Shown here: one piece after another, positions 8,117 to 15,926 of the stretch
Numbering within the stretch: the stretch's first letter is position 1
Layout of the letters: the number at the start of each line of letters is the position of its first letter
Assembly: GCA_902527105.1 (NCBI GenBank)
Contig: CABZNT010000004.1
Location: forward strand, 62,001 to 126,000
Reading direction: 5' to 3'
Length of the DNA: 64,000 nt
Source of the DNA: an uncultured Prochlorococcus sp.
GTDB taxonomy: Bacteria; Cyanobacteriota; Cyanobacteriia; PCC-6307; Cyanobiaceae
Made by a program: the position numbers and the translations under genes
The notes under the pieces: model-generated
Seen by the model: only the letters and a program-made list of their open reading frames with translations
The model's database searches: none
What the model was told of the DNA's origin: nothing

Positions 8117-8269
8117 ATGCATATTTTATTATTTCCTGTCGGATTTATTCTTTGGTATCTAGCTTATGAAGCAAAACCTATCATTAATGATGAAGTAACG
8201 CTTAATTGGGAAGAAAAAAATACAATTAAAAGAAATAAACTTTTAAATATAATCAAAGAAAGCTTTTAA
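8117..8269 (+). CDS. 50-aa single-pass membrane microprotein
   Basis: ATG 8117, TAA 8267-8269. The N-terminal helix MHILLFPVGFILWYLAYEA is followed by a charged tail ending LLNIIKESF. It is divergent from the RHH-like gene and downstream of its operator-like palindromes, so it may share their control. It overlaps the opposing microORF stop by 4 bp. Function unknown. Confidence 0.55.
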   Translation: MHILLFPVGFILWYLAYEAKPIINDEVTLNWEEKNTIKRNKLLNIIKESF

Positions 8270-8445
8270 AATTTTCTGTTAATCGATTTTGACCATTCCT
8301 TGTGCTTATTATCTAGATCTGAGATTAACTGTTTTTGATAAGTAAATTTGAGTTGATTTTCGTTAAGTGATTTTTTTGTGATAATCATCTCTTTAGAGAA
8401 AAAATAAGGAGTATTAGAACTACTAATTTTTTTTTTGACTTCCAT
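8266..8445 (-). CDS. Putative 59-aa hydrophilic microprotein
   Basis: ATG at 8443-8445, TAA at 8266-8268. The product MEVKKKISSSNTPYFFSKEM... is basic and hydrophilic and ends in EWSKSINRKF. The coding frame runs through a stretch of ten A's. It is convergent with the membrane microORF with a 4-bp overlap. No family recognised. Confidence 0.45.
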   Translation of the reverse strand: MEVKKKISSSNTPYFFSKEMIITKKSLNENQLKFTYQKQLISDLDNKHKEWSKSINRKF

Positions 8446-8608
8446 ATCAATGAATTCATCTATTTTTTTTATATGACTTAAAAGGTTATAGTCTCAATAT
8501 TTTTATATTCTTTTTATATTTCCTTCATATGTGTTTTTAGCACGTTTGTAAAAAATATTATTTTATTAAATAATAAAGGCTATATTTAAACAAAATATAT
8601 GTTTTATC

Positions 8609-8782
8609 ATGAATCTAAAGGAGAGAGGGATTACTGTTGGAGATTTACTTATTATATTAATAATAATAATTACATCTACAATATTAATTAAATCATTTAG
8701 CAAGGATAAGAAAACTACACTTAATTTTAGTAACCAAGAGCAAGTTTCTTATAAGAAAAATTACTATCAAAAATTAGTTTGA
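8609..8782 (+). CDS. 57-aa membrane microprotein
   Basis: ATG 8609 is preceded by no strong Shine-Dalgarno. MNLKERGITVGDLLIIL starts a product with one strongly hydrophobic helix (LLIILIIIITSTILI) and a Lys/Tyr-rich tail. The shape of a short polar N terminus, one helix and a basic tail recurs among the microproteins here. I believe this type is widespread in Prochlorococcus but cannot name it. Confidence 0.6.
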   Translation: MNLKERGITVGDLLIILIIIITSTILIKSFSKDKKTTLNFSNQEQVSYKKNYYQKLV

Positions 8783-8892
8783 ATAGCTTATACAAATTAT
8801 TTATAAAACTCTTAATTAATTCAATTAACTATTAAGTATCTCTTATGTAAATTTCAAGAATTAATAATTATTAAACAATGAGTTTATATATC

Positions 8893-9069
8893 TTAAAAAT
8901 TTTGATGAAATGATTTAGAACTTTCCCATTTCAAGTTATCCTTTAAATCATTGATATCATTTGATATAGAAACTAAATTAACCATTTGTAGAATTTGACT
9001 TTTATTTAGCCTATTAATAACAATAAGTTTATTAAGCATTTCTAACACAGACTTATCATTAATATTCAT
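8893..9069 (-). CDS. Putative 58-aa helical microprotein
   Basis: ATG at 9067-9069, TAA at 8893-8895. It is hydrophilic and predicted mostly helical (NKLIVINRLNKSQILQMV; ISNDINDLKDNLKWES). No membrane segment and no family recognised. Evidence is the uninterrupted frame and typical codon use. Confidence 0.45.
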   Translation of the reverse strand: MNINDKSVLEMLNKLIVINRLNKSQILQMVNLVSISNDINDLKDNLKWESSKSFHQNF

Positions 9070-9254
9070 TGTTTGTATAAAAAACTATGATCCTTCAATT
9101 CAAATACTTTATCTTATAATTTTGAAAATTTCATTGTATATTTTAAGCTAGAAAAAAAATATTTATAAAATCATCAAAAATAAAACTTTTTCTTATAAGA
9201 AAATAACCTAAGCTCACTTTCTTATAAATTCGTTTATTGTAAAAAGAAAAAAAA

Positions 9255-9425
9255 ATGAAAAAAAACTCCAAGAAAGAATACCTTAATAGAGATGAAGTTA
9301 ATGAAATGATTGAATCAGCTTTAAGGAGACATAATAGAAGATCTACAATAATATCAAGCGTACTAGGCTGGATTCTAATAGGAGGTTATTCGTTTGGACT
9401 TTTTCAAGCAGTTCAAAATGTCTAA
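9255..9425 (+). CDS. 56-aa membrane microprotein
   Basis: ATG 9255. A basic, charged N half (MKKNSKKEYLNRDEVNEMI...RRHNRRS) is followed by one C-terminal helix (IISSVLGWILIGGYSFGLF). The N terminus should stay cytoplasmic by the positive-inside rule. Function unknown. Confidence 0.55.
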   Translation: MKKNSKKEYLNRDEVNEMIESALRRHNRRSTIISSVLGWILIGGYSFGLFQAVQNV

Positions 9426-9488
9426 TTAATCTTTTCTTTAATTTAGAACTTGCTAGATGATAAATTAATATAAGACTAAGTATCTATT

Positions 9489-9710
9489 ATGAGGGAATAT
9501 ATTGAGGCAAATCTTACAGTAATTAGAAAATATTTAAAAAAACGAAAGCAATATACATCAAAATTAAATAATGCTTCGATAATGGAAGAATTTAAAGAAT
9601 GGAGCAAGGATCCATTACCCGAGACAGAATCAATTTGGACTTTACCTGACTTAACGAGAAATGAAAGACTTAAAAATTTTTGCCGCTCAATTAAGAAGGA
9701 AATAGGATAA
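9489..9710 (+). CDS. 73-aa conserved-type hypothetical protein
   Basis: Soluble, charged, and helical in its first half (IRKYLKKRKQYTSKLNNA), followed by a KDPLPETESIWTLPDL segment. The ATG at 9489 lies 63 bp after the previous microORF. No domain recognised. Confidence 0.55.
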   Translation: MREYIEANLTVIRKYLKKRKQYTSKLNNASIMEEFKEWSKDPLPETESIWTLPDLTRNERLKNFCRSIKKEIG

Positions 9711-9714
9711 GTTT

Positions 9715-9873
9715 TTAACTACCTAGTTGTATATGATTTACCTTTAAGTAAAAATAACCCGCAAACCCAACTATATTCAAAATTACAACGAAAATCCAAG
9801 CTCCAATTGGCTGATTAGAATCAAATTTTTTTATTTTAACTTTTTCCTTTAGTCTTTCAATATATTTAGTCAT
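9715..9873 (-). CDS. 52-aa membrane microprotein
   Basis: ATG at 9871-9873, TAA at 9715-9717. A charged N terminus (MTKYIERLKEKVKIKK) is followed by one helix (IGAWIFVVILNIVGFAGYFYL). The layout is similar to the product at 9255. It is convergent with the 9489 gene. Function unknown. Confidence 0.55.
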   Translation of the reverse strand: MTKYIERLKEKVKIKKFDSNQPIGAWIFVVILNIVGFAGYFYLKVNHIQLGS

Positions 9874-9951
9874 AATTAAAAATATTAAAAAGAATATTTC
9901 TAATTATAGAGAGTTAAATTTTAAGGAATCTTAAATAAAATAAAATTTCTT

Positions 9952-10077
9952 TTAATTCGAATTTTTATTATCAAGCCTGTTAATGGGATATTTAATTAAC
10001 TCCTTTTTGAGATTTTTTAAAAGCTTATTATGATTCAAAATTGTAAATTTCCTAGTAAAGGGGTAGTGCCATTTCAT
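9952..10077 (-). CDS. Putative 41-aa basic microprotein
   Basis: ATG at 10075-10077, TAA at 9952-9954. Lys/Asn-rich, starting MKWHYPFTRKFTILNHN. Weak evidence: an intact frame in an otherwise empty stretch between 9874 and 10176. Confidence 0.3.
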   Translation of the reverse strand: MKWHYPFTRKFTILNHNKLLKNLKKELIKYPINRLDNKNSN

Positions 10078-10176
10078 TGAATTAAAAAAAAACTTGCTAA
10101 TTCATTATTTATAAAATTATAATACTTATTACGGTCAATCAGACCATACATAATTTAAATAAGGACAAATTTTTTC

Positions 10177-10761
10177 ATGAGCTTAAGAGTTGGCCAAGAA
10201 GCACCAGACTTTAGTGCTACAGCAGTATACGATCAAGAGTTTAAGGAGATTACACTTTCAGGTCTAAGAGGTAAATGGGTTGTTCTATTCTTTTACCCGC
10301 TAGATTTTACATTTGTATGTCCAACTGAAATCACTGCATTTAGCGATAGATACCAAGATTTCTCGGAACTTAATACGGAAATACTTGGGGTATCAGTTGA
10401 TAGCAAACACTGTCATTTAGCTTGGATACAAACCCCAAGAAATGAAGGTGGTATAGGTGATATTAACTATCCGTTAGTTTCTGACTTAAAAAGAGAAATT
10501 TGCCAGGCATACAATGTTCTAAATGATGATGGAGAGGCTGATAGAGGTTTATTTCTTATCAATCCCGAAGGAGTAGTTATGCATACGACTGTTAACAAGG
10601 CTCCTGTAGGTAGAAATGTTGATGAAACGCTAAGAATTCTTCAAGGTTATCAATACGTTGCGGCAAACCCCGATGAAGTATGCCCAGCAAACTGGACACC
10701 CGGGGAGAAAACAATGTTAGAAGACCCCAAAGGTAGTAAGGAATATTTTTCTGCGCTATAG
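10177..10761 (+). CDS. 2-Cys peroxiredoxin (AhpC/TSA family)
   Basis: 194 aa, the usual length. The peroxidatic Cys lies in DFTFVCPTE (residue ~51) and the resolving Cys in [10 protein letters not shown] (~169), so this is a typical 2-Cys enzyme that reduces H2O2 and alkyl hydroperoxides with thioredoxin-type donors. Active-site Arg and the [13 protein letters not shown] segment are present. Probably one of the main peroxide scavengers of the cell. A perfect terminator hairpin follows at 10832. Confidence 0.95.
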   Translation: MSLRVGQEAPDFSATAVYDQEFKEITLSGLRGKWVVLFFYPLDFTFVCPTEITAFSDRYQDFSELNTEILGVSVDSKHCHLAWIQTPRNEGGIGDINYPLVSDLKREICQAYNVLNDDGEADRGLFLINPEGVVMHTTVNKAPVGRNVDETLRILQGYQYVAANPDEVCPANWTPGEKTMLEDPKGSKEYFSAL

Positions 10762-10776
10762 ATGAATTAGAAACAT

Positions 10777-11529
10777 TTAAGTAAGTATTGAGTAGTAAAT
10801 AATTATAAATAAATAAAAAACAAGCATATTCAAAAAGGGGATTACATCCCCTTTTTGAGGTTTGGACACCATCCAATCGCTCAAATTAGTTTTATATGAT
10901 AGGAAAGACCACGTATAAAAAGAAATTTCTATGGCGACTAGGATAAAAAGATTAATTAAATTTAAGTCATTTAAACCAAAATATCTATAAATATGAAACT
11001 GATCATCAATACTAATATTATTAATTTGAACATGCCAAAGATAGAGAGAAATCAAAATAAAATTTACCAATATTATTTTTTTTAACAGAAACTTAGATTT
11101 CTTAAAAATTAATAGGATAGAAATTAAAAATATTAAAAAACATAACTCTGTAATATCCAGTTTTGGTAGAGTAATTCCTTCAAGAAATAAATTAAATATA
11201 AGATCAAAATTTATAAATATATAATCAGCTATTAGGTAAGAGAGAAATATTAAATTTATTGCTACTAAGAATAATAATCTTTTTCCTTTAATTATTTTTA
11301 TACTATGGATTTTATCCTCAGTAAAATTAAAGTATGTATAGTTTTTTAGAGAGTTTACATACACCAAAGATGGACATATTGCACCGCTCAAATAGTAAAG
11401 GGTTGAATAAAAGGTAATATCATTAATATTGAGTGAATACAAATTAAACCATTGTTTTTGTACAAAAGGAAAAATAAGTAAAAATGAAAGTGTAACTAAT
11501 AACTTCGTCGTATTGTTTTTAATTATCAA
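10777..11529 (-). CDS. Conserved multi-pass membrane protein, unknown
   Basis: 250 aa, very hydrophobic, with about six to seven membrane helices (e.g. LLVTLSFLLIFPFVQ; LLFLVAINLIFLSYLIADYIF; LCFLIFLISILLIF). Motif-like: YLSGAICPSLVYVNSL. No transporter family recognised. Oddity: the last ~25 codons run through the bidirectional terminator hairpin of the convergent peroxiredoxin gene, so the native stop may once have been further upstream (near DWMVS). It lies downstream of the FtsH-like gene on the same strand. Confidence 0.65.
   Translation of the reverse strand: MIIKNNTTKLLVTLSFLLIFPFVQKQWFNLYSLNINDITFYSTLYYLSGAICPSLVYVNSLKNYTYFNFTEDKIHSIKIIKGKRLLFLVAINLIFLSYLIADYIFINFDLIFNLFLEGITLPKLDITELCFLIFLISILLIFKKSKFLLKKIILVNFILISLYLWHVQINNISIDDQFHIYRYFGLNDLNLINLFILVAIEISFYTWSFLSYKTNLSDWMVSKPQKGDVIPFLNMLVFYLFIIIYYSILT
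10832..10856. terminator. Bidirectional rho-independent terminator
   Basis: AAAAAGGGGAT (10832-10842), loop TAC, ATCCCCTTTTT (10846-10856): a perfect 11-bp stem with A- and T-runs on either side. It terminates the peroxiredoxin gene, and lies within the annotated 3' end of the opposing gene. Confidence 0.85.
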
Positions 11530-11561
11530 GAAAATATTTTTTTTAATTTAAAGCAATTAAA

Positions 11562-13316
11562 TCAAACTTTCAACAATTTAGAAGTTGTTAATTTAAAAAC
11601 TTTTTTATCTATAGTTTCTTGATTTAAAAGTATATCAACTAATTTATCTAGTAAGACTCTATTTTTTTTCAAAATTTTTATTGAATTATTTAATGAAATT
11701 TTAGAAATATTTATGATTTCATTATCAATTCTAGAACTGGTATTTTCTGCTATAAGAGGCTTTCTTCTAAATAATCCATCTCCTAAATACATTGCATTAT
11801 TATCAGAATCCATTGAAATTGGGCCAATAATTGAAAATCCATATTTTGTAACCATTTCTCTTACGATATTTGTCGCATAAGAGATCTCATTTATGGAGCA
11901 TTGTGTAATTTCACCTTCACCAAAAACTATCGTTTCTGCTGCTCTTCCAGCTAGAGCAATTTCAATTTTTGAAAATAATAATTTTTTTGAAATCAATCCA
12001 CTAGAAATTACATCTTCGTCAGGGCATATTTTTGTATATCCTCCTATAGATCCAGATCTAGGTAAAATCGTAATTTTATCAACTGATTCAATTCCATTTC
12101 TCACAGCAGATACAATTGCTCTACCTACTTCGTTATAAGCAATAATTTTTTTCATATTTGGAGAAGTTATTAATGAGCTTCTCAGGCCAATAGTAATTTT
12201 ATCAAGAGCATTTTCTATATGAAGATCACTGATAAATTTAGATTCGTCTCTTGCACAGTGAATAGCACTCTCGTTCATCAAGTTTGCAAGATCTGCTCCC
12301 GAAAATCCAACTGTTCTAGAAGCCCAATATCCTAAGTCAACTTCGCTTGAAAGTGGTTTGGAAAGTGAGTGAACTGAAAGAATTTTTTTTCTTCCATCTA
12401 AATCTGGAAGCATTACTTCAATTTTCCTATCAAATCTACCTGGTCTTAATAATGCTGCATCCAAAATATCTGGTCTATTTGTTGCTGCTAAAACAATAAT
12501 CCCAGAATTATCAGCAAAACCATCTAATTCAGTTAGAAGCTGATTGAGGGTTTGTTCCCTTTCATCATTTCCACCTCCGATCCCAGACCCTCTTTGCCTA
12601 CCAATGGAATCAATTTCATCAATGAAAATTATACAAGGAGATTTTTCCTTAGCCTTAGAGAACAGATCACGAACTCGGCTTGCTCCAACACCAACAAAAA
12701 GTTCTACAAATTCTGATGCCGATATCGAGAGAAAAGGCACTCCTGATTCACCAGCAATTGCTTTAGCTAATAATGTTTTACCTGTTCCTGGTGGACCAAT
12801 TAGAAGAACTCCCTTAGGAACTTTTGCTCCAAGATTTTCAAATTTCTTTGGTTCTTTCAAAAATGTTATTACCTCTTTTAATTCCTCAGCGGCTTCAGGG
12901 ACGCCAGCTACATCATCGAATCTCGTTTCTACATCATCAATAGTTACAAATTTAGCTTGATTTTTGGTAAAACCAAAAGCTCTGGAAGCCAATTTTGATG
13001 TACTCCTCAAGATTAAGACTATAGCTAATATGAAAATCAGGAAAAGACTTATTGAAGCAAATGAATTAGCAGCTGAGGTTTCCTTTCTACTATTGTTAAT
13101 AGTTAGATCTACCTTATTTTCAGTAGCCTTTTCAAGGATTAATTGATCGTTGTAAAGGATAGGTATTTTAAATTTATTCCCATTTTTATACAGAACATCA
13201 ATTTCTCTCTGCCTTGGATAGAAAAATATTGATTCTATTTTCCCCGTCTCTATATCTTCTAGAAGATCCGAATAACTTGATTTAGAATCTGAATATGAGA
13301 ATTTTGATCTAAACAC
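11562..13316 (-). CDS. FtsH-family AAA+ protein lacking the protease zinc site
   Basis: 584 aa. A short N-terminal domain and one clear membrane helix (~89-105) precede an intact AAA+ module: Walker A GPPGTGKT, Walker B IIFIDEID and the second region of homology ([13 protein letters not shown]). In the M41 peptidase domain the zinc motif HEAGH/HEVGH is replaced by NEVGR (AYNEVGRAI), losing both histidine ligands. The later acidic ligand position reads INE instead of SND. The protein should therefore unfold or remodel but not cleave, like the FtsHi proteins of plant chloroplasts. FtsH normally acts on thylakoid proteins such as D1. The usual first N-terminal helix is also not obvious. Confidence 0.88.
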   Translation of the reverse strand: MFRSKFSYSDSKSSYSDLLEDIETGKIESIFFYPRQREIDVLYKNGNKFKIPILYNDQLILEKATENKVDLTINNSRKETSAANSFASISLFLIFILAIVLILRSTSKLASRAFGFTKNQAKFVTIDDVETRFDDVAGVPEAAEELKEVITFLKEPKKFENLGAKVPKGVLLIGPPGTGKTLLAKAIAGESGVPFLSISASEFVELFVGVGASRVRDLFSKAKEKSPCIIFIDEIDSIGRQRGSGIGGGNDEREQTLNQLLTELDGFADNSGIIVLAATNRPDILDAALLRPGRFDRKIEVMLPDLDGRKKILSVHSLSKPLSSEVDLGYWASRTVGFSGADLANLMNESAIHCARDESKFISDLHIENALDKITIGLRSSLITSPNMKKIIAYNEVGRAIVSAVRNGIESVDKITILPRSGSIGGYTKICPDEDVISSGLISKKLLFSKIEIALAGRAAETIVFGEGEITQCSINEISYATNIVREMVTKYGFSIIGPISMDSDNNAMYLGDGLFRRKPLIAENTSSRIDNEIINISKISLNNSIKILKKNRVLLDKLVDILLNQETIDKKVFKLTTSKLLKV

Positions 13317-13447
13317 TAATCTTTATAAGTTATTAATAAAGCATATATGCTTATTTAAAAAATTGACGTATATAAACAAAATATACTCAAAAGTTTTGGA
13401 GATAACCAGTTAAAGGTTATATTATTATATGGAAATAAATAAACAGA

Positions 13448-13618
13448 ATGGCTGTACCAAAGAAGAAAAAATCCAAGAGCAAAAGGAACCAAAGGCACGC
13501 TGTTTGGAAAGGAAAAGCAGCAATAGCAGCTCAAAAAGCAATATCTTTAGGTAAATCAGTTCTAACTGGGAAAGCTCAAGGATTTGTTTATCCTATTGAA
13601 GAAGAAGAAGAAGAGTAG
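13448..13618 (+). CDS. rpmF: 50S ribosomal protein L32
   Basis: 56 aa. [20 protein letters not shown] is the L32 N terminus. The zinc-binding cysteines of some L32 proteins are absent, giving the Cys-free form. The acidic C terminus (a run of six Glu) is a lineage feature. Start ATG 13448, stop TAG 13616-13618. Convergent with ycf20, 3 bp apart. Confidence 0.95.
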   Translation: MAVPKKKKSKSKRNQRHAVWKGKAAIAAQKAISLGKSVLTGKAQGFVYPIEEEEEE

Positions 13619-13621
13619 CTT

Positions 13622-13948
13622 TTAAGATCCTAATTTAAATGCTTCAAGTATAACGGCATAAATTGCACCGATTCTTAATTTATCAACTAAGGTCCATAGA
13701 TAATAAAATTTTGAACTTGTGGCAGGTTTAATTCTTATAATAATTTCAATAAAAATAATAATTATTGGAACCATTATCAACTCATTTTTACCTTCAGATA
13801 TAAATTTTGTAATAAAATTTGCGAACAGAAAATAACCTGTCAAAACAGAAATTAGACCAATAGATTTTGTTCTCCAAGTATCACTTAGAAAACCAAAAAA
13901 TAAATTATTTAACTGGTAGGTAATTCTTGAAAAATTAGTTTTTTGCAT
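13622..13948 (-). CDS. ycf20: Ycf20-like protein (DUF565)
   Basis: 108 aa with two to three membrane helices. It ends in the diagnostic 'KLRIGAIYAVILEAFKLGS', and TWRTKSIGLISVLTGYF lies near residue 25. Ycf20 is conserved in cyanobacteria and plastids; the plant homologue affects non-photochemical quenching. It overlaps the upstream HAD gene by 14 bp. Confidence 0.82.
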   Translation of the reverse strand: MQKTNFSRITYQLNNLFFGFLSDTWRTKSIGLISVLTGYFLFANFITKFISEGKNELIMVPIIIIFIEIIIRIKPATSSKFYYLWTLVDKLRIGAIYAVILEAFKLGS

Positions 13949-14699
13949 TACTAAAAGACACTAAGTAATCACTTAGAAAGTTATAGTCAATATATGTTTT
14001 TTTTAGTTTAGGGCCTTTAATTACATTTGCCACATTATTCTGATCACCAAGACTGTCTAAAATACAATCTAATTTAATATTTTCCTCAAGAACAATTGGG
14101 ATATTTGAAGGAACAAAAATTGTTGGCAAGTTAGCTGCCAAGGAGGATTTCAATCCTGGATTAGAGTCTTCAAAAACAATTGAGTTGTTTTTGTTTATAC
14201 CACTTAATTGGATTGCCTTTAAATATGGTGATGGATTTGGTTTCTTTAATTCAACGTCTTCGCTTGAAATAATGAACTCAAAAGGGTTGAAGCCATTAAA
14301 AAGATAATCAACAAGTAGATTTACTTGAATTCTTGAACTTGAAGTAACAATAAATTGTCTTACTTTTTTTCTATGTAATTCATTTATTAATCTAAAAACA
14401 CCAGTTTTTAAACTAACGCAATTTTTTTTTATAATTTCTAAATAATGAAACTGCTTTGTTTCATGAATTTTGAGAATTAAATCTTCTGAGAAATTATCAT
14501 TATTAGATTTAGCGTAATAAGCAATCCTATTTTTGCCCCCATTTACCTTCAGAAGTTTTATATATGTATTAGTATCCCAATTCCAGTCAATACGAAGGTC
14601 ATTAAAAGCATTATTAAAAGCAGGTAAATGAGCCTCTAATTCAGTATTTGCGATGGTACCATCTAAATCCCAATAAACACCCTTCAGATAAGTCACCAA
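13935..14699 (-). CDS. HAD-family hydrolase, CbbY/phosphoglycolate-phosphatase-like
   Basis: 254 aa. Motif I DLDGTIANTE (nucleophile Asp at the start of DxD), a helical cap domain, motif II IVTSSSR, motif III Lys in ELKKPNPSPYL, and motif IV VFEDSNPGL are all in order. The CbbY subgroup acts on sugar phosphates such as xylulose-1,5-bisphosphate in Calvin-cycle organisms; the exact substrate is not readable here. Its stop lies inside the ycf20 start. Confidence 0.85.
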   Translation of the reverse strand: MVTYLKGVYWDLDGTIANTELEAHLPAFNNAFNDLRIDWNWDTNTYIKLLKVNGGKNRIAYYAKSNNDNFSEDLILKIHETKQFHYLEIIKKNCVSLKTGVFRLINELHRKKVRQFIVTSSSRIQVNLLVDYLFNGFNPFEFIISSEDVELKKPNPSPYLKAIQLSGINKNNSIVFEDSNPGLKSSLAANLPTIFVPSNIPIVLEENIKLDCILDSLGDQNNVANVIKGPKLKKTYIDYNFLSDYLVSFSNAKN

Positions 14700-14711
14700 A
14701 AAGAATTTCTT

Positions 14712-14789
14712 TTATTTACGGTAAAAAACAAGTGCAATTATTGCTGGTCCTGCTAACGCAACTACAGCCAAAGGAATAAGTGTTGCCAT
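14712..14789 (-). CDS. psb30: Photosystem II protein Psb30 (Ycf12)
   Basis: 25 aa, too short for a routine ORF cutoff. The product is a single helix with the Ycf12-type core LAVVALAGPAIIAL followed by a short basic tail (FYRK). Psb30 is a one-helix subunit at the edge of the PSII core near cytochrome b559. ATG at 14787-14789, TAA at 14712-14714, 12 bp before the HAD gene. Recognised by the LAGPxxI pattern and size. Confidence 0.72.
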   Translation of the reverse strand: MATLIPLAVVALAGPAIIALVFYRK

Positions 14790-14871
14790 GATTAATGAAT
14801 ATGTTTTGTGATACTATTTTTACAAATAAATGATGAAACTGTACTGATACGTTACAAGATTGAATTAAATT

Positions 14872-15219
14872 ATGAAATCATGGACTTGTATAGAAAATTG
14901 TGGAGCTTGTTGTAAATTCGACTTGAACGAAAGAAGCGATTTAGCTAACAAACTTAACAAAGAGGATATAGCTTTGATAAATTCGATGACGGCTAAAGAC
15001 GGTTGGTGTAAAAACCTAGATAGAGAAAATAAAAAATGCTTAATTTATGAAACCAGACCACATTTTTGCCGTGTAAGTGAATTTTCAACTTCATTTAAAG
15101 GATATTTGAAATCTGGTGATAAATTTTTAATAGATTGCTGCAAGCAACATATTTCATCAAATTATGGATACCAAAGTAAAGAGATGAAAACTTTTAGAAT
15201 TGCTGTTTCAGGAAAATGA
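14872..15219 (+). CDS. YkgJ-family cysteine-cluster protein
   Basis: 115 aa. The CIENCGACCKFDL cluster at the N terminus, a later GWCKNLDRENKKCLIY, and RPHFCR give the CxxxCxxCC...C...C...RPxxC pattern of UPF0153/YkgJ proteins, thought to bind zinc or an Fe-S cluster. Function unknown. The stop overlaps the start of the next gene (ATGA), coupling it to the transporter pair. Confidence 0.82.
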   Translation: MKSWTCIENCGACCKFDLNERSDLANKLNKEDIALINSMTAKDGWCKNLDRENKKCLIYETRPHFCRVSEFSTSFKGYLKSGDKFLIDCCKQHISSNYGYQSKEMKTFRIAVSGK

Positions 15220-15542
15220 ATAGTAAATTAGAAAAAAAAGAAAACAATTTAGAAAAAAGTTTTTTTTCAATATTTATAACGACTTTTACGACAATTTTTA
15301 TTGCTGAACTTGGCGATAAAACTCAGATAGCCACATTAATGCTTTCTGCAGAATCGGGCAGGCCAATAGTTGTTTTTTTGGGAAGTTCTCTAGCATTAAT
15401 AAGCTCTAGCATAGTAGGAGTTCTTATTGGTAAATGGGTATCAAAAAAAATATCTCCTAGCAAATTTGCTTTATCTACTGGTACTTTAATGATATTGATA
15501 AGTATATTTTTAGCTTATGAAACATTCAAAAATTATTTATAA
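15216..15542 (+). CDS. GDT1/UPF0016 membrane transporter, first half-protein
   Basis: 108 aa with three membrane helices and one copy of the E-x-G-D-K-T motif (IAELGDKTQIATL). The UPF0016 (TMEM165/Gdt1) family exports Mn2+ or transports Ca2+. Most members fuse two such repeats; here they are separate genes. It is coupled to the YkgJ gene (4-bp overlap) and abuts the second half without a gap, so a heteromeric pore is likely. In cyanobacteria, family members protect against Mn2+ overload. Confidence 0.88.
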   Translation: MNSKLEKKENNLEKSFFSIFITTFTTIFIAELGDKTQIATLMLSAESGRPIVVFLGSSLALISSSIVGVLIGKWVSKKISPSKFALSTGTLMILISIFLAYETFKNYL

Positions 15543-15854
15543 ATGGTTTTAAGTTTATTACTATCAACATTTCTGACCGTTTTCATAGCTGAATTAGGTG
15601 ACAAAACTCAACTAGCTACTTTAACTATAAGTGGCACTTCAAATAAACCATTAGCAGTTTTTCTAGGATCTTCTTCAGCACTTGTTTTTGCAAGTTTACT
15701 AGGAGCTTTAACAGGTGGTTCTATTTCAAGTTTTTTACCCGAAGTAGTTCTTAAGTCAATAGCGTCCATTACATTTTTCATCATTGGTATAAGGCTTTTT
15801 ATCAACTCTTTCACCATCGAAATAGAAGAAAAAGAAGAGAAAGAAAATAATTAG
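15543..15854 (+). CDS. GDT1/UPF0016 membrane transporter, second half-protein
   Basis: 103 aa, three helices, and the second copy of the motif (IAELGDKTQLATL). Its start codon directly follows the TAA of the first half (taa-atg). The shared motif and helix layout with the neighbour indicate a gene duplication giving an inverted-topology dimer. The acidic tail EIEEKEEKEN is lineage-specific. Confidence 0.88.
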   Translation: MVLSLLLSTFLTVFIAELGDKTQLATLTISGTSNKPLAVFLGSSSALVFASLLGALTGGSISSFLPEVVLKSIASITFFIIGIRLFINSFTIEIEEKEEKENN

Positions 15855-15926
15855 TTTTAAGCTTGGATAATAAGGTGTAATAATGAAGTGTATACCCTTA
15901 AATTAATTTATAATTGCATATAGATT

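Noticed and set aside
12544-12960. A 138-codon plus-strand ORF inside the FtsH-like gene
   Set aside because: Antisense shadow of the AAA+ domain, rich in Ser/Pro as such shadows are.
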